The notes beneath the pieces are model-generated. The model saw only the letters and a program-made list of their open reading frames with translations, searched no databases and was not told where the DNA came from. Positions 1-12,168 of a DNA stretch of 64,000 nt are shown piece by piece. The stretch spans positions 3,286,001 to 3,350,000 of the forward strand of contig NC_016472.1 in NCBI RefSeq assembly GCF_000226095.1, in the 5' to 3' direction. Each line of letters begins with the position of its first letter. Position 1 is the stretch's first letter. Both the position numbers and the translations under genes were made by a program. Source of the stretch: Thermothelomyces thermophilus ATCC 42464 (taxonomy: Eukaryota; Ascomycota; Sordariomycetes; Sordariales; Chaetomiaceae).

Positions 1-2706
1 GGCAAGCGGCTTGGGCTCTCCGCTGGCAATGTCTGCCTGGGACGGGCCGTAGCGCACGGCCGAGCGCGGCGATCGAGGGGATGCAGTGTCGGGCGGGAGT
101 CGCGCAGAACGGAGGCCAGTGTCAGTCTGGCGAGAGTCGTCGCTGGGCCGCGTGGTCTCCCCGAGTGAGAGCGGCTGCGGTGCAGGTTTCCGGCCCATTC
201 CACTCGGTGCAAAATCACCAGGGGCACAAGGCGGGCTACCTGGTTAGGGACGGGACTGGGTAGTGTATGGGCAGGGCAGGGCAACTCTGGCGCAACCAGA
301 GAACCAAACCAACAGCACTGCAGCTCTCTTGCCGGACGCGCAGCCCGTAACACAGGGCCGGATAAGGTTTGGCGCCGCGATCGATAATCGAGAGTTGGGC
401 GGATTCCCGTCAGCGACAAAAATAACCGGTCCCGTCTCCCTCCCAAATCGAGGCATGCACGGATGAATGATGGAGGGGTTCTGATGCGAGGCAGGAGCCG
501 CAGGGCAGGGCAGGGCAGATGGAAGGGGCACACTGTCTGAAGGCGGGCCGCCCTGCGAGCGAACGACGCCAGATCGACGAACTGGGCTGGGTGCCCAGGA
601 CAGGGACAAGGACGCACAACACACCGCTCGCCCTCCCATGCGAAGAGCCATGCTAAGCCACAGGGGCACAGGGGCCCCCAGACCCCGCCCTTGCTGTCAG
701 AGCGCCCCACAATTTTGGAGCCCTGTCTCACAATTTGATTCGCAGCCCGAGCGTCCCAGTCGGCTTCTCGACCTGATCGACCTGGCTTTCCGACGAGCGG
801 ATCTGAGAAAAAACGTCGAGATGACGACGACCCGATCACTAACTCCCCTGTCCGGTCAGGAACACCTCGAGGGGCTGCACTACGGCACTGGGGGGAAGTT
901 TCGGCCAGTGTAATGACACCCACTAACTTTAATCTTCAGATGCTGAGGAAGACTTTCAGATCACGTCCTCCCCCGGGAATTCCGTGCTAAAGCACTGCAA
1001 CAACAACATGCTCAAGTACCGCTGTCCGTGCTGTCGGACACTGCTCTCTCTTGGTCATCCTGGAACACTCGGCTTTGTCTATATAGTACAAACCCTTGGT
1101 GTCAACCCCCGCTCGGCGGGCGCAACAACGTTGGGTTTCATAGAAAGAACAAGTAGTGTTGTAGCAGCGATGGTGCCTTTTCGGGAGCTTTGCAGCGAAA
1201 GCCTACCGTTCTAATTGTCCATCCAAAGACTTTATTGTCTGCATGCAAGCAATGCTAGGTTTTAACGGTGCCTAAGCAATTCATTGTAAGATGACTTCCT
1301 TTATCATTGCGACGATCGCGATTCTTCCCAATAATACCTAACGTGGGCTGGTTGGTTATCGATTCAGCAATTGCTCTCTCGGCCGCTTAAGGGGAGAAAC
1401 GGTCGCTGTGTCCATCCTGGCACTAGAGTGAAGTCAGGTGGTATAACCACGTCACGGTTGGTATCCGAGCCGCTCCTGCTGTTCCTTCTCATCCCGTCTT
1501 TCGGGTCAGCATTTAGACCTGCTCCAAACGCTAGAGACTTCTATATAGCAATACTCTTCAAAGAGGCCAAGTTATTCCCGTCGATCTAAAAGAACACAAG
1601 GGTATCTGTTTTGACACGGCTGCCAACTGTGAAAAGAGATTATAAATACTGGTCAACCAGCATTGCATGGAAGTATGCTGAGTACCTCTCTGTACGGAGC
1701 ACCGATCGATATCCCGATTTCTGGTGACTCGGTACGAATATACTAGTGCACGGAATGCTTGCGCACAGTCCACCTGCCCCATTCCATTAAGCTGGAAAGA
1801 AGAAAGGTATTTTGACGCTAACTATAGTTGGTTTAGTCTAGGAACACAAACATGTCTGAAACTTGGGGCTGCTTTGCGTCTTGGCTTGGTCCTCGTCTAT
1901 TGGCCTCGAATTCACAAACTTGCGACCCAAACCGCGGCAAACGTTCACAAAATAAGGTCGTGCTCAATGAAGTCAGTCCTACCTTAACTCACTTTCCCTA
2001 CTATAGCTTGAGGAGCCAAACTCCGTGTCCTCGAGGACATCTACGTCTATCCCTACTATCCCCTTCCCCACTCTCTCTACTGAACTGATTTGTTTCTGGA
2101 CGATGTTAACCGCATTCGGACGACAATCGTCTGAATCGCATGCACGCCATAACTCATCGCGGCTCGTGGACATGAGGTGGAAACCGCAGTCGGCTTGTTT
2201 CACTCCCATCCCTCCATTCCTCGAATCAACCTCTTGCCGAAGGCACAGCAACAAGCCCCGACCTGGGATTCGAGGTGTTTTTTTTTTCTTTCTGTAGACT
2301 ACCATGATCAACAAGCAAGGCGGTAGTGCGGAGTAACGCAGACAAAATCGGGGAGCTTGTTGGTGAGTTGCCTTCACTTAACGACACAACATGTCATCAT
2401 AGGCTTCAGCTTGTCGACAAACTTCCTCGTTGAAAAGAACCTTGGCAGAGTGCCTCCCCGTATGCCAGGTACAAGCAGAGAGCATGGAATACGGATCATA
2501 TGGATTACTCTCCGAGTAGCTCCTATCAGGTACCTCGAGGACAGAGCGACTAAAGCAGGAAAACGTGGGGCGCTTATGTAATTGGCGGGGGTTAGTTATC
2601 TCTTTTGCCGGCCCGCTGCAATCTTTCCCCGCAATTTCTCCGAAGCGTCAACCAGACGCGAACAGCAACCGCGGCAAGCCTTCTTTTTTTTTTTTTCCTT
2701 GCAGCC
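1..2706. other. Intergenic region, no gene recognised
   Basis: The first roughly 950 bases are G+C rich and the rest is closer to even composition. Open frames exist on both strands (the longest 141 codons, 244-669 on the minus strand), but none resembles a known protein, and they overlap one another in several frames. A T-rich tract at about 2683-2699 followed by TTGCAG lies just before the BET2 start. It could be the end of a 5' UTR intron. I see no repeat or RNA gene here. Confidence 0.6.
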
Positions 2707-3762
2707 ATGTCGCAAAGCTCCGAGCAACTTCCAGGAGAGCTCCGCCTGGCCACGTCAGCTCACGTCAAGTACATCCAAAGCTTGGATACGAGGAAAGACG
2801 AGTATGACTACTGGCTGACAGAGCATCTCCGGCTCAACGGGCTGTACTGGGGCCTGACGGCCCTGCATCTTCTCGGCCACCCCGACGCCCTGCCGCGCGC
2901 CGAGACCATCGACTTTGTGCTCTCATGTCAGCATGAAAGCGGCGGCTTCGGTGCCGCGCCCGGACATGACGCCCACATGCTCTCCACCGTCAGTGCAGTG
3001 CAGATTCTCGCCATGGTCGACGCCCTCGACGAGCTAGACACGCGAGGGAAGGGCAAGGCACAGGTGGGACGGTGTGCGTGTCTCCCGAGACGGCAGTGAA
3101 ATAAGACTTCCGATCAATACTTGTGGTGCTAACCTACTTCAGTCATTGCCAACCTCCAGAACCGCGAGACCGGCACGTTCGCCGGCGACGAGTGGGGCGA
3201 GGAAGACACCAGGTTTCTTTACGGCGCCTTCAATGCGCTATCACTCCTCGGCCTTCTTGACCTCGTCGACGTCGACAAGGCCGTCAGTCATATTGCGGCG
3301 TGTGCCAATTTTGACGGGGGTTACGGCGTCAGCCCGGGCGCGGAGTCTCACGCCGGGCAGATATTCACGTGCGTCGCAGCCTTGACGATCGCCGGCAGGC
3401 AGGACCTTATCGACAAGGAGCGGCTTGGGCGGTGGTTGAGCGAGAGACAGATTGCCGGAGGCGGTCTCAACGGGCGGCCGGAGAAGAAGGAGGATGTTTG
3501 CTACAGCTGGTGGGTCTTGAGCAGCCTGGAGATGATTGGCAAGACGCACTGGATCGATAAGGACCAGTTGATCGCCTTCATCCTGCGTTGCCAGGACCCC
3601 GAAAAGGGCGGCATTTCGGACAGGCCTGGTGACATGGTCGACGTCTGGCACACCGTTTTTGGCATCGCAGGCCTAAGTTTGCTCCGATACCCTGGTTTGC
3701 AGCCCGTCGACGAGGTCTACTGCATGCCCAAGTCGACCATCGCGCGGGTGTTGGGCCGCTGA
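2707..3762 (+). CDS. BET2: Geranylgeranyl transferase type II (RabGGTase) beta subunit
   Basis: Catalytic beta subunit of the enzyme that transfers two geranylgeranyl groups to Rab GTPases bound to the escort protein; it acts in the cytosol in membrane traffic. Exons are 2707-3073 and 3143-3762, giving 328 residues, the usual size. The donor GTGCGT at 3074 is preferred over the GT at 3064 because only it keeps the frame into [19 protein letters not shown] branch site lies just before the acceptor. Prenyltransferase repeats run through the protein. The zinc ligands are visible as Asp240 and Cys242 (KEDVCYSW) and His292 (DVWHTVFG), matching D238/C240/H290 of the rat enzyme. The start at 2707 is chosen because upstream frame-open sequence is a T-rich leader (FFFF) unlike the family. 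It has no close functional neighbour. Confidence 0.95.
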
Positions 3763-5984
3763 GCCGCAATTCAGTCCGGTGATCTCCGAGACTCATGCAT
3801 AGTCTTTCTCTTTCCCGTTCCAGGTGAACCAGGATGATACGCACCCCAAACCTCTTGCGATCTAATAACCTGCCAACATTGTTCCAGCGTTGGATAGGAT
3901 ACAAGGCAAGAGAAGACGAAATGTCGCCGCTCTTCCCTGCTGCTAATAGCCATTCTATGCTAACTAGCACGAAGCGAGGACGACATCTTTTCTTGCCAGC
4001 TTTAAACCTGCCAACATTCGCTCCAGCGTTGGATAGGATACGAGGCAAGAGAAGTGAAATGTCGCCATTTTCCCTTGCTGCTAGTGGCCATTCTTATGCT
4101 AACTAGCAGGGAGCGAGGACGACATCTCTTCCTGCCAGCCTCAATAAATTTAAGATAGTCTGTGCCAGCTTCCGGCCAGTTTTAGCTGAAACTAGATTTT
4201 CAAGTCAAAGAGCGACCTGCACAATCTCAGCTCAGCGGTTACCCATTACGTGTCAGTCAAAATTTTAATGTTTCCTAGAAGATGCACGATCTAGTCTGAG
4301 GCTCTTGGAACATGCTCTGAGAACACCAACCAGTCTACCGGGTTTCTGCCTCACCCTTGACTCTGTCGACCCAAGCAGCGTTAGCTTGTTGCTTAAATAT
4401 ACTATCCATACAAGGTCGGCCGACTCTTTTCATTCCCAAATATGCTCAGGATCAGCTTTCTGGACTTGGTACGACGCTTCTTGTATATCTAACATCGCAA
4501 TGACTCCCCGCTGTGAGAGAGTCTCCTTAAGGTACTTCTGAGGGCGATTCAAGGATAAGATATACCTGGACGCTTGGTTACCGATAGACGCCATTCACTC
4601 CACACAGCATGTTTGTCACTGCAACATATAAGGCCATCTTCACGTAAACGACCATAATCCGGGTTATTCCTGCTAGGCCTCTAGTGTACGTCTGTCGTCA
4701 TTAGACTCTCAGCGAACCTTCAGAGCAGACTCCTTGCCGCCCCTGCCTCCACGACAATATAGCAAGTAGGGCAAAGGACAGAGGCACGGGAACGTGATGC
4801 GAGCTATAGGAACCGATCGGTAACATTGTATTCGTACTCTTTCTCAACCTACCATAAACTCTTCTGGCTTCGCCGGAACTACGTCATTTGTTGGTATGTT
4901 CTGAAACGAATAACCAGAAGAGAATAAACCAGGACCACCACTCTTAAGGAGGTCCCATGTTGTTGTTTTTGCCCATCTCTATCATTATTGCCCCGCGGAA
5001 TTGGTTCCTCGGCACGACTCTGAGGTCCCTTTTTGAGGAGAGTGTTTATTCCCAATAGATGTTTATCGTCAATAGTTGAAACTCGCATTCTAGATTCTTC
5101 AAAGCCACGCAGTGATACATGGCCGGCCCCAGTTACAGGCACCTGTATCGACATCCGTCACGTCTTGACGTTCCTGACAAACTTCAATCTCGGCACTTCC
5201 CCTCTCTTCTAGTAGCCCGGGGAGAACAAATTCACGAATAAGCTAGACAAAGTCTCCCTTTTCACAAGGAAGTACTGGTCGAACTTCGTCGCTCATACAC
5301 GCCTTCAATTGTTCCTTCCCTCTCTCTTACCCGTTATTGCACTCTCCTCAGGCACCCACTCCATACCCTGCCCACATACCCGCCCGCAAAACAGCTCGTT
5401 CCTTCCATCACTTCTTTCGAGGCAATTCGTGTGGTGGCAAGTCCCATAGCCGCTGCTTCTTATATTTTCGTCTCAGTCAACCGCAACCGTCCCTTCTTCT
5501 AGCACATCTTCTTCCCTAAACTTCTCTCAGAGTTCCGTCCGAGTTGCGACTGCACTGCCATCACTTCTCTAAGGCGGGTGTCAGATCCTAGGCATCAGGA
5601 CATTGCGGGATTCAGCCAGTCCTGCGAAGTTCGCTCCATTTCAGGCTTGACTCGGTTCATAGTGCTTCCATCCCCAGAGTTTGGAAGACCCAGGCTGCTG
5701 GGCATTTGTTCCACCGCTCCTTACCCAGATCGCGAGCACAACGCATCGCCTGATTTTACCTACCGGAACTCTAGGTATCTCCTGCCTTGGAGACCTTGAC
5801 TACCCGCTGGTTTTAGACTATCCTTCCAGCGGGCTTTATTTCCTCGTTGTCGATCTATCCTGCGGTTGACCCTTCCAACCACAGCCGCCGCTAGGTATCC
5901 GTGAGTCACTACCAGCCTAGAGCAGGATCACTGATGCCCGCACTTGCGAAGCATGTCAAATGCTAATCATCGCTCAAACAGATC
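3763..5984. other. Intergenic region with one tandem repeat
   Basis: About 2.2 kb lies between BET2 and the zinc finger gene. It contains the two-copy 138-bp tandem repeat listed separately. The remainder is of average composition with only short open frames (up to about 90 codons) that resemble nothing known. The last part (5900-5984) is probably 5' leader of the zinc finger gene, with an intron-like GCTAATC...AACAG just before its start codon. Confidence 0.55.
3869..4145. repeat. Two-copy tandem direct repeat, unit about 138 bp
   Basis: The block beginning CCTGCCAACATT at 3869 recurs from 4007 with scattered differences. Shared landmarks are CAGCGTTGGATAGGATAC, GCAAGAGAAG, AAATGTCGCC, TATGCTAACTAGCA, GCGAGGACGACATCT and TTGCCAGC/CTGCCAGCC. 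Copies diverge by roughly 15 percent by eye, with both transitions and small indels, so the duplication is not recent. Neither copy has a long open frame. It lies about 100 bp downstream of BET2. Confidence 0.85.
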
Positions 5985-7734
5985 ATGGCTGCGGTCGCAC
6001 CCATGGACCTGGTTGTGGCAGCCGAACCTGCCTCCATCCCCCTCCGATGCACGCTCTGTCCCAAGAAACCCAACTTCTCGGACCTATCCCATCTTCTCAC
6101 TCACATATCTTCAAAGAGCCACCTTGCCCACCGTTTCAAGGCCGAACTCAAGGCACGCGACGACCGAGCCGCCCTAGAGGCGGTCCGGCAGTATGACCTC
6201 TGGTGCGACCGGTATGGTATCAACGGTCTTCTGGCAGAGCGCATGGCTGCAAAGGAGCAGAGAAAAACGGGCCGGAGAGTGAGAAATTCAAATGCGGCTG
6301 TTAGTAGTTTCATCCACATTTATGAATACTGGGGGCTGACACCAGACGACAGAACAACAAGCCTGCTCTTGCTGCCGCTTCGGAACAGAACCTGGTCAAA
6401 CCTGACCCTGAAGAGTTCGTTGCGCACTCACCAGCGCACTGGTCCACGGCGCGGGGGACAGTCCAGGAGGGGCACCATGAGCGTTTCGACAGCTCGAACT
6501 ACCCGACCTCATCATTGAAGCGGTCTCGGTCGGACCGCTCAGTGCCTTGGACTCCTGAGAACGAAACACGTTCCAGGTACCGTCGAAGATGGCCTTCAGA
6601 GGCGGACACAACAGACAGTGCTCCTGCTTCCGATTTTCTATCTGAAAGCACCGAGTTTTGTGACGAGAATGACACCAGCAAGCTGAAAGGAGTCAAGTAT
6701 CCCGGTATGGGCCTCTTCGACTCGGCGGATGAGGCTCAGAAGAGGATGCGCAACCAGAGGAAAGATGATTCAGTTCTGAAACAGATGGAGGAGACCTCGT
6801 CAGGAATTGTGCCCAACGAATTCGTATGGGGAGAGGACGGCCAATTCCAACGCATTCGCGACATCTACGCCAGCCCTTCAATTGAGGGAAGCCCGGTTAG
6901 TCACACATAACATGTCTAACTCGCTATGCAGCTCTCAATTTTGGGTTTAATCTGACACTGTTCATGTACAGGACCGCAAATTCGAAGATAGAGATGCACC
7001 CAAACCGAAGCGAGGCCGTCGTTCCACTACGGCCGCGTCGGCGACTGCTACTTCGGGTCCGGCGCGCAGGCGGTCTTCGGCCAGACTTGCTCGGCAAGCG
7101 CCGTCACGAAACAAGCATGCTCAGCAGGGTGACAATAGCGAACTCTCTGTCTCCGTTGACAGCTATGATGTTTTTCGTGATCCGCCGAAACTGAGTCCTG
7201 GTATGGAGACCCTCGCCGGCGGCACGAGCAACTGGTGCTAATGGGCCTGCAGCTCGGACCGAGAGCTCTCCCGGAGGTTCTGGGTAAGTCGTGACAGCAG
7301 TCTGATATGATTGTAGCTCTACCCTAACCGGTCGCAGCTTCGACCTTCGCCGTCGTCCTGCCCTTCAGTCACTGAACTCGAATATGCCCTTGACATCAGC
7401 AGGGCAGAAGCCCCACAAACTGGTTCCGTACGTCGCTGCTCGAGAGAATGGGTCGCCTTTGTTTACTTCTCAGCCGCCTGTCCCTACTAGCAGCTATTTT
7501 CAACATCACCATGTCATGGGTGCTGGTACATTCAACCCTTTATACGTCCAAGGAAGAGGTAGCTTTTACAACCCTTACGGCTACTCGAACTTTGGCGCCG
7601 ATGCCAAGTCATCAGCAACCAACTTTCAGGTAATCAACAGCATGAATCTTGCAAGCATGCCGTTCAACGCCTTCGGCGGCCCTTTTGCCTCAGATTCGGC
7701 CCATGAGCGCGTCGACCAAGACTTCGACCTCTGA
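5985..7734 (+). CDS. C2H2/U1-type zinc finger protein of unknown role
   Basis: Five exons join in frame: 5985-6278, 6353-6895, 6972-7200, 7253-7283 (31 nt) and 7338-7734, giving 497 residues. Each intron is 52-76 bp with GT..AG ends, and a branch-like GCTAAT is clear in the 52-bp third intron. The N-terminus carries one zinc finger with Cys22, Cys25, His40 and His46 (CTLC then THISSKSH), the spacing of U1/matrin-type fingers that often bind RNA or structured nucleic acid. The rest is disordered: a basic Ser/Arg stretch (KRSRSDRS, RSRYRRRW), a GRRSTTAAS..RRRSSARLAR basic region that could be a nuclear signal, and a C-terminal Asn/Tyr/Phe/Gly-rich tail. I recognise no ortholog with a known function. 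Nuclear location is inferred. Confidence 0.75.
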
Positions 7735-8499
7735 GCAAGACAACGGGCCTCGCCACCTTTTCACGGCTGGGATGCTTCACTGCTACATTGTTTTTTCTAT
7801 GTGTGTAACATTACGGGCACAAGCTTGCTAGTCTCGGAAGTGCTCCGGCATGACAGGTTCAACCGCGGTTCTTCTCTTGCGATCCCTATGCCGGGCAAAG
7901 CTGGAAGCTCTTCCGCGAACATTTGGTCGCAGCCGGCGAGGTGCTTCAGAACGCTACATAGGTGGAAAACACTGGGAGGACAGGGGACAAGGCTTCAAAA
8001 AGCAGATCTTCTGATTCATTATCCCTCACTTTTTTCTTCATATTCGCATGGCACGCAAGGCCTCAGGGACCATTACCATTGATTGGTCGTATTTAGCACG
8101 AGACCTTGGTCGATAGCTGACTATAGAGTTAAATCATACACACCTTGACTTTGCCCCACCGTGTCAGCTTTGGGCCGGGTGTTTGGTTGTGATCAATGGT
8201 TGTTGAGCAGGCCGATGGGATGCAGTCTGACTCGAACTTGTGTGTTGAAGGGACCTTTGTCACGACACTCGACTACCAAATTCTCAAACGGACCGGTAGC
8301 ATGTTGCAGGGGCCAAGACACTTTTGACGTGCACAAAGGAATCTAAATTTCCGACCATATCGTCCATGTCATGATGCCTAGGTAGCATCGACCGGGCAGA
8401 AGAACACTAAACTACACAGGAATATCGTTACACGGACCAAAAGTGGCCGCCTCTCTGTCTGCCAATCTCGGCAGCGCAACTCAAGCGGAACAAGGCAGC
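7735..8499. other. Convergent spacer between zinc finger gene and MSH3
   Basis: This 765-bp spacer lies between two convergent genes and presumably holds both 3' UTRs. I see no open frame of note, repeat or RNA gene. Confidence 0.6.
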
Positions 8500-11400
8500 C
8501 TACAGCTGCTCGATACTGGACACCAGCTGGTCCAGCTGTGACTCTTGTTCACCATCACCACCGTCATGGTCGTCACCGGCCCCCTTGAGCATCACGTCTT
8601 GGAGCAGCCGCACCGCCCCCTGAAGCCGGCGCGCCTTGACGCCCTCCTCCATCTCGCGCGACTTGCGCGCCGCCACGTCCAGCACCCGCCGGGGAATCCG
8701 CGCCAGGCGCGCCACGTTGAGCCCGTACGACCGGTGCGCCACGCCTTCGGCGACCTCGTACAGGAAGGTGATTTCCTCGTCTCCGTCTCCGCCTCCATCT
8801 CCGTCGGCGTCGTCTTGTTGGTCGTCCCGTCTGCCGCCGCTGCGGCCGTCGGTGCCGTGCTTGCGGGTTGCGGCTTCGAACCGCATGTGCACGCACCGCA
8901 CGGCGCCGCCCAGCCCCTCGGCGACGCGGGCCAGGCTCTGGTAGTGGGTGATGAAGAGGGTGAGGCAGCGGGTCTCGCGGACGACGTAGTCGAGGACGGC
9001 GTGGGCGATGGCGGCGCCGTCGTGCGTCGAGGTGCCGCGGCCGAGCTCGTCGAGGATGACGAGCGAGCGGGGCGTGGCGCCGCGCAGGATGGCGGCCGTC
9101 TCGGACACCTCGACCATGAAGGTGCTCTCGCCGGCGAAGAGGTTGTCGCGGGCGCCCATGCGCGTGTAGATTGCGTCCGTGAGGGTCAGGGACATGGCGT
9201 CGGCGGGCACGTAGGAGCCGATCTGCGCGAGCAGCACGAGCAGGGCCACGGCGCGGACGTAGCTGGACTTGCCGCCCATGTTGGGGCCCGTGATGAGCTG
9301 GGCGAGTGGGCAGGGAGCGGTCAGCGCGGTGGTGAAGGGGATGTAGCCGTCCGGCAGGGTATGTTCTGCGATGGGATGGCGACCCGATGTGATAGAAATG
9401 GTAGGTGGACTCGTGCTCGGGAGGAAGCTGGGCTTGGTGTAGCCGGGCAGGGAGGCCACGTCGGCGAGCGAGAGGAGGCAGTCGAGGGTGGCGAGCGAGG
9501 AGACGGCGTCGCGGAGGGGCTGGTATTCGGCAGCGATGGACTTGAGCAGGTCCGCGAAGGCCGCGTCGCAAGCCGCGGCAAGGGCTTCCCTGTGCTGGTC
9601 CCGCTCATTCATCAGGCGTACTACTTCGGGCGTGTGGAATCGGGAGAGCTTCTTGGTGCCGCTAATTTTGACCCACGAAGCGGGAACGTGCTTCAGGTCC
9701 GTATTGGACACCTCGATCAAGTACTCGATGCCGGCCACGGTGACGTAGGTCACGGGGGTCTTCTTGGACAGTTTTGCGGCGGCATCTTGGCGGTGCGCAT
9801 CTAGGTCCGCCTCGACGGCGGCGATGCCCAGCTTGTGGGTCTCAATATCCTCTGTCTCCTCGCCTTCCCGAAAGAAAGTGTACTTGTCGTCCTTCCTCGC
9901 AGCTTCGGGATTGATCTTGTTAAGGTAGCCACTGACGATAGTCCCTATCCCCGGCAGAGAGCAGATAGCCTCGCTGAGGACGCGCGACTTAAAGCCGGTG
10001 TCTGCTGGCGTCTTCACCCTTGAGAACTCCATGGATATCCTTTGGAGGGTCTGCAGGGTAGAGAGGAGCTCCGGGCGGGTGCATTTTCCGTAGTAAATGC
10101 GGATCAAACTCCGTTCGAGATCGGCCTTGATCGAGCTTAGGAGGCCGCTGAGCTTGTCGACCTTCCAGGTGGACTGGTTCTCGAGCAGCTCTTCGACGGC
10201 GGCGACGCGCTCCTCAAGCCTTTCCCTGTCCAGCAACGGACGGCCGATCCATTTCCTCAACAGTCTCCGGCCGGGACGGGTGCGCGTCTTGTCCAACGCC
10301 CAGAGCAAGCTCCCCTTCTCAGACTGGTCGGTCGCGTTCCTGTAAACCTCCAGGCTTTCCAGGGTAGTACCGTTGATCAGCATGTGTTGCCGCGTACTGA
10401 ACGACTGGAAATACTTGGTCAGGTTGAAGATATGTTCCAGGCCGTACTCGGTCAGGTGAGTGATCATGGCCGATAAACATATCGTCACCGACTCGGGCAG
10501 TTTCAGGATCTTGTCAAGAATGGCGGTCGAGCGCTTGTCACCGTCCTTGGCTCTTCCCGCATAGAACTGGGTGACGTGTGAGTAGGATTCTGCAGCCATG
10601 GTCTTGCTCTTCGGGATCCTCTCCACGCGGGTCCTGTCTCCGAAGACGTTGGTGCTGCTGCCAGAAAGATGCCGAACCAGCTTATCGGTAGCTTTCGAGA
10701 GCTCGCCGACAATGAGAAGCTCGCATGGTGAGATGTGCAGCAGCCGGGTTTCTATTTCGCGCCTCATAAAGCCGTCTTCAAAGTCATCGTAGACGATGTC
10801 GCCCGTCGCTGGCTGGACTGCGACGATGCCGACGTGAACCTTCTCATCTGCCCCCAAACCCTTTGCGGGTGATTCGGTCAGGCAGAGCAGATAACCACCC
10901 GCGGGGGCACCTGTGCCTTCCCCTGGTTGGTCGAGCTCTCCCGTCTCGTCGATGTAGGTCCCCTTGGTGTAAACGTTGGTGAGCTTCCTCACGAATGGGG
11001 CGTTTCGGTTATCGCCGGCCTTCTTGAGTGCCGCGGTCTCGAGCTGGCGGACGACGCCAACTTTGTGCCCGGCGGCGACGAGGCGTTTGACGTGGACATT
11101 CAGCCGATGGACAGGTATGCTGGCCGAGGCGAAGCGGTCGAGGTGTGCTTCAGACGGATCTTTATGATGGTTAGCTGGCGCCCAGAACGTCCCGGCAGTG
11201 GGAGCTGCATACGCTCGTCATATCTAAACTTGCCAGGAATGCAGACGATGCTCAGCTCCTTGGCAGCAATGCGGGCGTCCTCCCCAAAGAAGCGGAACTT
11301 GTACCCGACCTCGACCACGAGGATGGTGTCCATGTGCTTCCTCTTGATATCGAGGAACTGAATCTCCATGGGCGTCAGCTTGCCAGCAGCCTTGGCGCCC

Positions 11401-12059
11401 TTCTTCTTAGCTTTGGCCGTCGGAGCAGGTTCGTCATCATCAACGTCGCCGCCCTCCTCTTCCTCGTCTCCATCTCGCCCGGGGCACTCGCCCGAGCCCT
11501 GGAACTCCCGCCTCCGGAAGAGTGACAAGCTGTCGGGATGACCGAGCTTTTTGACAAACTTCCTATGCAACTCCTCCTTTTTCCGCTGGGCCGCTGCGTC
11601 GTCGTCATCTACATCAGGGCCAATGGAGTCTGCGGCGGAGGGACCGGCGTTGTACGCGTATTGCCCGGTCCGGGACGACCCGTTCAGCCTTTCGGCCCCG
11701 GGGGCTCGACTCGGGGACGCATCCGCGGACGCGGTTGAGCCCCCCTCCGAAACCTCCTCCTCGTCGTAGTCGTCGTCGTCGAAAGCTGCCTTGGCGCGCT
11801 TTGCTGCGCGGCTTGGTTCCCGATTGCCGTTAGCGGCGTCGTCCTGCAGAGGTCGCTTCTGGGTGGCCTTTGACTTGGGCAGGGATGCCGACTTTTCTGT
11901 TTCGGTTCCCCGCGATGGCTCGTCCTCGTTCTTGTCCTTGTCCTTGTCTTTATCGCTGTGTTCCGCTGAGGCTGTCTTTTTTTTGCCTGATCCATTGATG
12001 GTAAAAAAGCTGGTTAACGAGGCTTGCCTCTTTTCGGGAGCTCGAGACGGGCCTGCCAT
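8500..12059 (-). CDS. MSH3: DNA mismatch repair protein Msh3 (MutS beta subunit)
   Basis: With Msh2, Msh3 forms MutSbeta, which recognises insertion/deletion loops in nuclear DNA. On the minus strand the exons are 12059-11213 and 11159-8500, separated by one 53-bp phase-1 intron; the junction reads [16 protein letters not shown]. The product is 1168 residues, normal for filamentous fungi. A PCNA-interacting box QASLTSFF sits at residues 12-19, followed by a charged disordered linker. Then come the mismatch-binding domain (from about 220), connector, lever and clamp, and the ATPase with Walker A GPNMGGKS at 907-914 and [16 protein letters not shown] downstream. The C-terminus has the helix-turn-helix typical of MutS dimers. 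The gene looks intact. Two ACGCG words lie 64-109 bp upstream of the start and may be MBF-type cell-cycle sites (inference). Confidence 0.97.
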
Positions 12060-12122
12060 GACTCTGTGAAGGGAAGGATGGATGTCGGAGCGAGCTTGCT
12101 GTTGTCACGGGCAGTGCACCAG

Positions 12123-12168
12123 ACGCGGTCCACTGTCAGGTGCTACGGGAGCCCCGAACCTTGACGCG
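12123..12168. promoter_or_regulatory. Possible MBF-type ACGCG pair upstream of MSH3
   Basis: ACGCG occurs at 12123-12127 and 12164-12168, followed by a CG-alternating run. Such cores are bound by the MBF/SBF family at replication and repair genes in yeasts. Five-base words occur by chance in GC-rich DNA, so this is only suggestive. Confidence 0.25.

Noticed and set aside
3064-3142. BET2 intron starting at the GTGGGA donor 3064
   Set aside because: It would shift the downstream frame; the GTGCGT donor at 3074 keeps it and gives the expected FIANLQ junction.
8545-9804. 419-codon plus-strand frame opposite MSH3
   Set aside because: It is antisense to the conserved ATPase region, and its sequence (Val/Gly/Asp/Arg-rich) is what a GC-rich third-position bias produces on the other strand.
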